From: Planctomycetales bacterium
GTDB lineage: Bacteria > Planctomycetota > Planctomycetia > Pirellulales > Thermoguttaceae
Direction: 5' to 3'
Length of the DNA stretch: 12,011 nucleotides
Assembly (NCBI GenBank): GCA_007122045.1
Contig: SKJM01000662.1
Span: 1-12,011, forward strand
Shown here piece after piece: positions 1 through 5,708 of this stretch (its first letter is position 1; every line of letters begins with the position of its first letter). Under the pieces are notes generated by a model, which did not search any database, was not told the DNA's origin, and saw only the letters and a program-made list of their open reading frames with translations. Made by a program: the position numbers and the translations under genes.

Positions 1-13
1 GGAGAATGACCAT
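1..13 (-). CDS. 5' end of a divergent minus-strand gene, running off the left edge
   Basis: On the minus strand an ATG at bases 13-11 is followed by the codons for Val-Ile-Leu before the window ends. It is preceded by a perfect Shine-Dalgarno sequence, AAGGAGG (plus-strand 27-21), with a 7-base spacer, one of the best ribosome sites in the window. That is the only evidence for a gene: four residues are visible and nothing can be said about function. It would be transcribed away from the biotin ligase gene, making bases 14-190 a shared divergent regulatory region. Confidence 0.5.
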
Positions 14-20
14 TGTCGTT

Positions 21-27
21 CCTCCTT
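21..27 (-). promoter_or_regulatory. Strong ribosome binding site of the left-edge gene
   Basis: Plus-strand CCTCCTT reads AAGGAGG on the minus strand, a full match to the anti-Shine-Dalgarno core. It lies 7 bases before the minus-strand ATG at 13. This spacing is what makes the truncated left-edge gene credible. Confidence 0.5.
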
Positions 28-47
28 GGTTTCTGCCTCTTGATCCC

Positions 48-76
48 ATGATACACGAGCCAGAAGAGAAGGAAAA
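48..76 (-). promoter_or_regulatory. Possible sigma-70-like promoter for the left-edge gene
   Basis: On the minus strand TATCAT (plus-strand 53-48) matches a -10 box at five of six positions. A 17-base spacer separates it from TTTTCC (plus-strand 76-71), a poor -35 with three of six matches. Transcription would begin about 20 bases before the AAGGAGG site. The -35 position coincides with the first GGAAAA element of the repeat set described separately. Support is consensus matching only. Confidence 0.25.
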
Positions 77-160
77 GCGGACCCAGCTCTTTTCCGGGGG
101 GCTTGGAAAACCGGAATGTGGGGTGTTGACCAGCGGGGGTCCGCCGATTAGACTTTTCCA
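71..160. repeat. Iterated GGAAAA / TTTTCC inverted repeats in the divergent region
   Basis: Four copies of one short word alternate in orientation: GGAAAAG at 71-77, CTTTTCC at 89-95, TGGAAAA at 104-110 and TTTTCCA at 154-160. Adjacent copies can pair (71-77 with 89-95, an 11-base loop; 90-95 with 105-110, a 9-base loop; 104-110 with 154-160). TTCCGG at 92-97 also pairs with CCGGAA at 111-116. Several of these pairings exclude one another. The set lies between two divergent starts and overlaps both predicted promoters, so operator or leader-folding roles are possible, but no known regulator site was recognised. Confidence 0.35.
126..154 (+). promoter_or_regulatory. Probable sigma-70-like promoter of the biotin ligase - carboxylase operon
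   Basis: TTGACC at 126-131 matches the -35 consensus at five of six positions. After exactly 17 bases comes TAGACT at 149-154, four of six matches to TATAAT. Transcription would start near 161, giving a leader of about 30 bases with AGGAAA at 180-185 before the start codon. A TTTTCCA repeat copy begins directly at the -10 end (154-160), so a protein bound there would block the start site. This is consensus matching, not proof. Confidence 0.4.
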
Positions 161-190
161 GCCGTTCGTGTTCATCGTCAGGAAATTCAT

Positions 191-1132
191 TTGAGTATGG
201 GCAAAATCTACCTTTGGAGTGAGGGTCGGCCGGGTTTGGCACAGCCGATCGACCCTTCACAACTCAAAGCCGCCGGTACAGCTTGGCGGAATTCCCTCGA
301 CAGGTGGGATCCATGGATGCCAAATGAAGGGAATCAAGAGGGGCTCGCCGCGGCCGGGTGGAGGTCGCAGCAGGACGTTCCCGGTGCGCCCATCCTGCTG
401 ACCGGCCCAGCCTCATCGAGCCTCGACTGCGCGTGGTACTGGCTCCAAGCTGGGGAGTTTCCGCCCGGGGCTTCGGTCCTGTCGCTGTCGCAGTGGGCCG
501 GCCGGGGCCAATTCGGCAGGAACTGGATTTCGCCCATCGGCAACCTCTACGCGGCTTGGCGCGTGCCGGACCGGCTGGCCGAGGCCGAAGGCCCGGCCCT
601 GGCGCTGCGAATGGGCTACGCGGTGGTCCGGGTACTGACCGAGTTGGGCCTGCCGGTCCGGTTGAAGTGGCCCAACGACGTCGTGCTCGATGGAACAAAA
701 GTAGCGGGACTTTTGTGCGAGCAACGAGACGACGTGATCATGGCCGGGTTGGGAATCAACGTGGTCAGCAGCCCGCTCCAGGACGACCTGCGCGAGGACC
801 ACGTGATGCCCGCCGGTTCGCTCCGGCAGTGGGCCATTGATCTCCCCCCTTTGGACCTGTGGTTATGGGTGCGGTCGGTCGCCGAAGCCTGCCTGCACCG
901 GCCGCCGCCGATTGCCGCGCTGGAAGGGTCGATGGCCTGTCTCGGGCAATGGGTGGAGGTTCGCGCGGGCGGCGCCCCCGCGTTTCTGGGCCGGGTTCTG
1001 GGCGTCACCGGCCAGGGCGCCCTTCGGGTGGGTACGCCCGCCGGGGAGCGCCACCTGGTTTCGGCAAGCATTTTCTACCGGGGCGCGAGCGGCGATGCGC
1101 CCCAACCCCTTACCCCCTCTTCGAGGTTCTAA
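191..1132 (+). CDS. birA: Biotin--[biotin carboxyl carrier protein] ligase (class I, no DNA-binding domain)
   Basis: This cytoplasmic enzyme activates biotin with ATP and attaches it to the acceptor lysine of biotin-dependent carboxylases. The protein is 313 residues. A ligase core begins near residue 67 and carries GRGQFGRNW (104-112, the biotinyl-AMP loop), SPIGNLY (114-120), KWPND (159-163), Lys170 in the KxxGLL motif that matches catalytic Lys183 of E. coli BirA, and GLGIN (186-190). An SH3-like C-terminal domain spans about 247-297. The N-terminal 65 residues match nothing I know and contain no helix-turn-helix, so it should not act as a biotin repressor. The start TTG at 191 lies 5 bases after AGGAAA; an ATG at 197 is equally possible. 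It ends 6 bases before the carboxylase gene, its likely substrate. Loop residues usually RR are QF here. The family call is secure. Confidence 0.93.
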   Translation: MSMGKIYLWSEGRPGLAQPIDPSQLKAAGTAWRNSLDRWDPWMPNEGNQEGLAAAGWRSQQDVPGAPILLTGPASSSLDCAWYWLQAGEFPPGASVLSLSQWAGRGQFGRNWISPIGNLYAAWRVPDRLAEAEGPALALRMGYAVVRVLTELGLPVRLKWPNDVVLDGTKVAGLLCEQRDDVIMAGLGINVVSSPLQDDLREDHVMPAGSLRQWAIDLPPLDLWLWVRSVAEACLHRPPPIAALEGSMACLGQWVEVRAGGAPAFLGRVLGVTGQGALRVGTPAGERHLVSASIFYRGASGDAPQPLTPSSRF

Positions 1133-1138
1133 GAGCGA

Positions 1139-4100
1139 ATGAAGCCCCCATCGTTTGAACAGGTCCTGAACAAGCTGCGCGGCCAACGCATCCTGGTGGC
1201 GAACCGCGGTATTTCGGCCCGGCGCGTGGCACGGTCCATCCACGAACGATTGCAGGCGGTGGCGGTGGTCACCGCGACCGACGTCGACATGACCGCGCCG
1301 TACACGGCCAGCGTGGATGAATTGATGCTGCTGGGCGAGAACCCGCGCGCGTACCTCGACATCGACCGCATGGTGGCCCTGGCCAAGGCGCGCAACATTG
1401 TGGCCATCCATCCCGGCTGGGGCTTCGCCGCTGAGGACGACCGGTTTCCCAGCTTGTGCGAACAAGCGGGAATCGTCTTCATTGGGCCGCCGGCGAAGGC
1501 CATGGAGGTGCTGGGCAACAAGGTGCAGGCGCGCAAACTGGCCGAACGATTGGGCATCCCCATCGTACCGGGCTCCGAGGGCGCCGTCGATATCGCCGAA
1601 GCGCGGCGCCTGGCGGCCCAAATGGGATACCCTATCATGCTCAAGGCGGAGGGCGGCGGCGGCGGACGCGGCATTTACCGCGTGTGGGCCGAGGAACAAC
1701 TGGAAGAGGGCTTCCGGAAGGCTTCGGCACTGGCCCAGGCCGCCTTCGGCAACCCCCGACTGTTCGTCGAACGCCTGCTGACCTCGATCCGGCACATCGA
1801 AATTCAGGTCGTCGCCGACCGGTACGGGAACGTCGTGGCGCTCGACGAACGCGACTGCACCGTGCAGCGGAGCCACCAGAAGCTGGTCGAGATCACCCCG
1901 TCGCCCTGGCGGGGGATGACCCCCGAACTGCGCGCGACCCTCAAAGAGTACGCCGAGCGGATGGTCAAGGCCATCGACTACCATTCGCTGGCGACCATCG
2001 AGTTCCTGGTGGACGATGCGGGGAATGCGTACTTCATCGAGGCGAACACTCGACTGCAGGTGGAACACGGCATCACGGAAACCCGGTATGGCATCGACCT
2101 GGTCGAGGAGCAGATTGCCATCGCTTTCGGCGCCCGGCTCCGGCTGACCCCCCGCAACACCCGGGCCAGCAAGATGGCCATGCAGGTGCGGATCAACTGC
2201 GAGGATCCGCAGAACGACTTTGCGCCGAATTGCGGGCGGATCACGCGGTACATCTCGGCCGGCGGCCCGGGGGTGCGGCTCGATTCGTGCGTTTCGGGCG
2301 GATACGATTTCCCGCCCGATTACGACTCGGCCGCGGCCCTGCTAATCGCGTACGGGAACTCCTGGGACAAGGTGCTCGCCATCATGCAGCGGGCGCTGAA
2401 CGAGTACGTGGTCGACGGGGTGAAGACCTCCATCCCGTTCCACCGGGAGATCATCGCCCACCCCCGGTTCCAGGCCGGCGAGGTCACCACCAGCTTCATC
2501 GACGAGACGCCGGCATTGAAGCACTACCGCGTTGCCGATCCGGAGGCGTTCCGCCTCGCCCGGCTCGTTGCCGAGATCTCGGTCCGAGGCTACAACCCCT
2601 ATGTGCAACTGGGCGTTTACCGGGGCCGCGCCGACCGCCGGATCGGCCGTTTCGAGCCGGTGCGGCCGCCGCTGGCCGAACCGTCGGCGCCGCCTCCCTA
2701 CCCGCGCCACGACCGCGACGCCCTCCTCGACCGCGTGCGCGATTCGGCCGTCGTCCACTTCACCGACACCACCGGCCGGGACATGACCCAGTCGAACAAT
2801 GGAAACCGTTTCCGGCTGGCCGAGGACGAGTTGATCGGCCCCTACCTGGACCAGTGCGGATATTTGTCGCTGGAGAACGGCGGGGGCGCCCATTTCCACG
2901 TCGCCATGTTGGCGAACCAGACGTACCCGTTCACCGAGGCGGCGGCGTGGAACCGCTTCGCGCCCCGCACGGCCAAACAACTGCTGGTGCGGTCGACCAA
3001 CCTGCTGGGATACCGGCCGGAACCGCGCAACGTGATGCGGCTGACTGCGGAGGCCATCTGCGAGCAGTACGACATCGTCCGATGCTTCGACTTCCTCAAT
3101 CACGTCGACAACATGGCGCCGTTGGCCGAGGTGGTCCTGGCCAGCCAGCGCAACGTGTTCGAGCCGGCCATCTCGCTGTCGTGGGCGCCCGGCTTCGACG
3201 TGCCCCACTATCTCGAAGTGGCCGAGGCGATCGTGAACCTGGTCGCCCGCACCGCCGGCGTCAGCCCGCGCCAGGTGCAAGAGCGGATCATCCTCGGTTT
3301 GAAAGACATGGCTGGGGTATGTCCGCCGCGGTTCATGCGCGCCCTGGTCGGCGCCTTGCGCGAGCGCTATCCGGCGCTCCTCCTGCACTACCACCGGCAC
3401 GTGACCGACGGATTGTACATTCCGGCGGTCGGCGCGGCGGCCGCGGCCGGCGCGAACATTGTCGACACGGGCATCGGCTCCTCGGTGCGGTGGTACGGCC
3501 AGGGCGACGTGCTGGCCATGGCAGCGTATCTGGAGGAAGAGTTGGGCCTGGCGACGGCGCTCGACAAAGACCGCATTCGCGACTGCGACTTCCTGCTGAA
3601 ACAGATCATGCCCTATTACGATCGCTACGCCTCCCCCCATTTCCAGGGCGTGGACCACGACGTGGTGTATCACGGGATGCCGGGCGGCGCCACCTCGTCC
3701 TCGCAGGAGGGGGCCATGAAGCAAGGCTACATCCGCCTCCTGCCGTACATGCTCCGTTTCCTGGCCGGCACCCGCCGCATCGTACGCTACCACGACGTGA
3801 CGCCGGGCTCCCAGATCACCTGGAACACCGCCTTCCTGGCCGTCACCGCCGCGTTCCAACGGGGCGGGGAGCACGAGGTCCGGCACCTGCTCGACGTGCT
3901 CGACGCCGTGGTGAACACGCCGGAAGCCCAAGTCAGCCAGTCGCTGCGCCAACAGCGGCTGATGCTCTACCGGGAAAGCAACGACTCCTTCCGCGATTTG
4001 CTGTTGGGCAAGTTCGGTCGGCTGCCCCTGGGCTTCCCGCCCGACTGGGTGTACGAAAGCGCCTTCGGAGCCAAGGCCCGCCAGGCGATGGCCCAACGGA

Positions 4101-4840
4101 CCGCCGGCTCGGCGCTGGTCAGTCTGGAGGAAAGGGATCTGGCGGTCGAACGCAGGGCCCTGGGCGAGCGGCTGGAACGGGAACCCGCCGATGAAGAATT
4201 CGTCATGTACCTCAATCACCCGGGCGATGCCCTGAAGACCATCGAGTTCCAGGAGCAGTTCGGCGACCCGAACCGGGTGCCGCTCGACGTGTGGTTCGAG
4301 GGCTTGGAGCCGGGACAGGAGATGCGGTTCGAGGACAGCCGCGGCAAACCGCACGTGATGACCATCACCCGAATCCCCGAACCCGATGAAGACGGCATTT
4401 GCCATGTCGGGTACATCCTCGACTCGGAAGTGCTGGAGTGCCCCGTCCAAGTGGCGGAACCCAAGGCAACCCGAAAGGCCGCGCTGGAAATGGCCGATCG
4501 CAGCAATCCGTACCACGTGGGCGCTCCGACCAGCGGCGACCTGTGGGCAACGTACGCAGCGCCCGGCGACGTGGTGAGCAAAGGCGAGGAGCTATTGAAC
4601 ATCACCATCATGAAGCAGGAGAAGGCGGTGCTGGCTCCGCTGGATGCCATGGTCAAGCGCGTCCTGAAACATGCCGACTTCAAGAAAGACCGCAAGATGA
4701 TTCCCGTCCGCGAAGGCGAACTCCTGATCGAACTGGGACCGGTGCCGCGCCAGTGCCCGGCGTGCCAGGCCCCGCTGCTCGATGAACGTTTCCGCTTCTG
4801 TCCCGAGTGCGGGGCCCGTGTCAAGGAGTCGCCGAATTAA
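1139..4840 (+). CDS. pyc: Pyruvate-carboxylase-type biotin enzyme with C-terminal zinc ribbon
   Basis: This probably makes oxaloacetate from pyruvate and bicarbonate with ATP, replenishing the citric acid cycle. At 1233 residues it is longer than the usual roughly 1150. Biotin carboxylase comes first (about 15-460): glycine-rich loop KAEGGGGGRG from 169, active-site set E301/N303/R305/Q307/V308/E309. The carboxyltransferase barrel follows (about 530-1000): TDTTGRDMTQS at 542-552, Lys722 in LKDMAG (the lysine carbamylated in the family), metal ligands H752 and H754. A PC-type C-terminal segment precedes a biotinyl domain (about 1125-1200) with acceptor Lys1159 in IMKQEK. An added tail holds C1206-x2-C1209-x11-C1221-x2-C1224. 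Departures from typical PC are HTHD to HRHV and MPGGQ to MPGGAT (847-852). The first ATG after the ligase stop is used; no strong ribosome site is visible, so translation may be coupled to the ligase gene. Pyruvate as substrate is inferred. Confidence 0.9.
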   Translation: MKPPSFEQVLNKLRGQRILVANRGISARRVARSIHERLQAVAVVTATDVDMTAPYTASVDELMLLGENPRAYLDIDRMVALAKARNIVAIHPGWGFAAEDDRFPSLCEQAGIVFIGPPAKAMEVLGNKVQARKLAERLGIPIVPGSEGAVDIAEARRLAAQMGYPIMLKAEGGGGGRGIYRVWAEEQLEEGFRKASALAQAAFGNPRLFVERLLTSIRHIEIQVVADRYGNVVALDERDCTVQRSHQKLVEITPSPWRGMTPELRATLKEYAERMVKAIDYHSLATIEFLVDDAGNAYFIEANTRLQVEHGITETRYGIDLVEEQIAIAFGARLRLTPRNTRASKMAMQVRINCEDPQNDFAPNCGRITRYISAGGPGVRLDSCVSGGYDFPPDYDSAAALLIAYGNSWDKVLAIMQRALNEYVVDGVKTSIPFHREIIAHPRFQAGEVTTSFIDETPALKHYRVADPEAFRLARLVAEISVRGYNPYVQLGVYRGRADRRIGRFEPVRPPLAEPSAPPPYPRHDRDALLDRVRDSAVVHFTDTTGRDMTQSNNGNRFRLAEDELIGPYLDQCGYLSLENGGGAHFHVAMLANQTYPFTEAAAWNRFAPRTAKQLLVRSTNLLGYRPEPRNVMRLTAEAICEQYDIVRCFDFLNHVDNMAPLAEVVLASQRNVFEPAISLSWAPGFDVPHYLEVAEAIVNLVARTAGVSPRQVQERIILGLKDMAGVCPPRFMRALVGALRERYPALLLHYHRHVTDGLYIPAVGAAAAAGANIVDTGIGSSVRWYGQGDVLAMAAYLEEELGLATALDKDRIRDCDFLLKQIMPYYDRYASPHFQGVDHDVVYHGMPGGATSSSQEGAMKQGYIRLLPYMLRFLAGTRRIVRYHDVTPGSQITWNTAFLAVTAAFQRGGEHEVRHLLDVLDAVVNTPEAQVSQSLRQQRLMLYRESNDSFRDLLLGKFGRLPLGFPPDWVYESAFGAKARQAMAQRTAGSALVSLEERDLAVERRALGERLEREPADEEFVMYLNHPGDALKTIEFQEQFGDPNRVPLDVWFEGLEPGQEMRFEDSRGKPHVMTITRIPEPDEDGICHVGYILDSEVLECPVQVAEPKATRKAALEMADRSNPYHVGAPTSGDLWATYAAPGDVVSKGEELLNITIMKQEKAVLAPLDAMVKRVLKHADFKKDRKMIPVREGELLIELGPVPRQCPACQAPLLDERFRFCPECGARVKESPN

Positions 4841-4866
4841 GCAGCCCGTCACGTCAGCGGCAAGGG

Positions 4867-4872
4867 TATAAT
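4867..4872 (+). promoter_or_regulatory. Consensus -10 box (TATAAT) giving a leaderless rnpA transcript
   Basis: A perfect TATAAT ends 8 bases before the rnpA ATG at 4881. A start site 7-9 bases after the box would fall at about 4879-4881, on or next to the start codon. No -35 match is visible at the expected distance (4844-4849 reads GCCCGT). The only purine run, AAGGG at 4862-4866, is too far from the ATG for a normal ribosome site and would not be in the transcript. Confidence 0.45.
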
Positions 4873-4880
4873 TCCGGACG

Positions 4881-5291
4881 ATGTTCGACCACCGATTCCT
4901 CCGTACGCACCGAGTTCGACGAACGACCGATTTCCAGCGGGCGTACCGGCGGCGCTGCACGGCCGGCGACCGGACCCTGCTGGTCTTCGCCCACGGCAAC
5001 ACCTTGCCGCACGCCCGCCTGGGGCTCTCGGTATCGCGTAAAGTTGGCGGCGCCGTGCGAAGGAACCGGTGGAAGCGGCTGCTGCGCGAGGCGTTCCGCC
5101 TGGAACAGCCGAAGCTGCCCGCCGGAATCGATCTGATCGTCATTCCCCGGCCCGAGGCGGAGCCGAGCCTGGCCCTCATCCGGCAGTCGCTGAGCCGACT
5201 GGCCCGGAAGGCCGCCGGGAAATGGGCCCGGTCGGAGGCGGGGGCGGGCTGCTCTGCGGTTGATGGCAAGGGCACAGCCGATGATTCATAA
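4881..5291 (+). CDS. rnpA: Ribonuclease P protein component
   Basis: This small basic protein binds the catalytic RNA of RNase P and helps it cut 5' leaders from precursor tRNAs. At 136 residues it is slightly long for the family, the excess being a poorly conserved tail after about residue 118. The diagnostic RNR signature is intact: [20 protein letters not shown] (46-65) followed by RLLREAFR (66-73). The N-terminus ([20 protein letters not shown]) fits the usual RL...dF..v pattern and supports ATG 4881. The gene starts 40 bases after the carboxylase and appears to have its own leaderless promoter. Its 3' end overlaps yidD by 11 bases. The usual upstream partner rpmH is absent here. The identification is secure. 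Confidence 0.95.
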   Translation: MFDHRFLRTHRVRRTTDFQRAYRRRCTAGDRTLLVFAHGNTLPHARLGLSVSRKVGGAVRRNRWKRLLREAFRLEQPKLPAGIDLIVIPRPEAEPSLALIRQSLSRLARKAAGKWARSEAGAGCSAVDGKGTADDS

Positions 5292-5523
5292 GTGGATAAA
5301 CTTGCTCCTGCGTTTGCCCGCGATGGTTCTGGTGTGCCTGGTCCGGGCATACCAGTGGCTGTTAAGCCCGTTGTTGGGCCGGCATTGCCGGTTCGAGCCC
5401 ACGTGCAGCCAGTATTTCATCGAAGCGGTGCGGAAGTACGGCGCCGTACGCGGCACGTGGCGTGGGCTGCGCCGGATTCTCCGCTGCCATCCCTGGCACC
5501 CCGGGGGGCACGACCCTCCGTAA
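5281..5523 (+). CDS. yidD: Membrane protein insertion efficiency factor YidD
   Basis: YidD is a small protein of the inner face of the cytoplasmic membrane thought to help YidC insert membrane proteins. The 80-residue product has the family hallmarks: an amphipathic or hydrophobic N-terminus (residues 5-22), RAYQWLLSP (22-30), [10 protein letters not shown] (36-45), a mid-region Gly/Trp pair and [16 protein letters not shown] (64-79). ATG 5281 is chosen because AAGGG at 5269-5273 is well placed, and because homologues begin close to this point. TTG 5260 and ATG 5263 are in frame but have no ribosome site. It overlaps rnpA by 11 bases, so the two are probably co-transcribed and translationally coupled. 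No yidC follows; the next gene is convergent. Confidence 0.95.
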   Translation: MIHKWINLLLRLPAMVLVCLVRAYQWLLSPLLGRHCRFEPTCSQYFIEAVRKYGAVRGTWRGLRRILRCHPWHPGGHDPP

Positions 5524-5557
5524 TCCAATGGGCGTGAACCGCGTGGAACGGCCATGG

Positions 5558-5646
5558 AAGCCGGCAGGATGGACATTCCTGTCCGTCGACGCAGGTCGCA
5601 CCGGCTTTCATGTCCGTCCTCGGCTGACGGACAGGAATGTCCATCC
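5558..5646. repeat. Palindromic intergenic element with a 21-bp perfect inverted repeat
   Basis: Bases 5567-5587 are the exact reverse complement of 5626-5646, with 38 bases between. Each arm is itself a small palindrome, GGACA-TTCC-TGTCC. A third copy of the arm end, TGTCCGTC at 5611-5618, can instead pair with GACGGACA at 5626-5633 around a 7-base loop. AAGCCGG (5558-5564) can pair with CCGGCTT (5601-5607). The element thus has one long fold and a competing two-hairpin fold. It lies 35 bases past the yidD stop, between convergent genes, where bidirectional terminators and REP-type elements are typical. No U-run follows either side, so simple intrinsic termination is not supported. Confidence 0.75.
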
Positions 5647-5708
5647 CACCTGCGAAGTTGACGGGAGATCCCTGTTGCGTCGTGGTAAGGTGCGCGGATG
5701 GACGACGT

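Noticed and set aside
6..194. A 62-codon plus-strand frame whose stop overlaps the ligase TTG
   Set aside because: It has no ribosome site in the window, resembles no family, and spans the probable divergent promoter region and repeats. The overlap looks accidental.
1456..4194. A 912-codon plus-strand frame and a 724-codon minus-strand frame (2342-4516) within the carboxylase gene
   Set aside because: Both give low-complexity Arg/Gly/Pro- or His/Gln-rich translations typical of shifted GC-rich codons and carry no family motif. The carboxylase frame explains the region fully.
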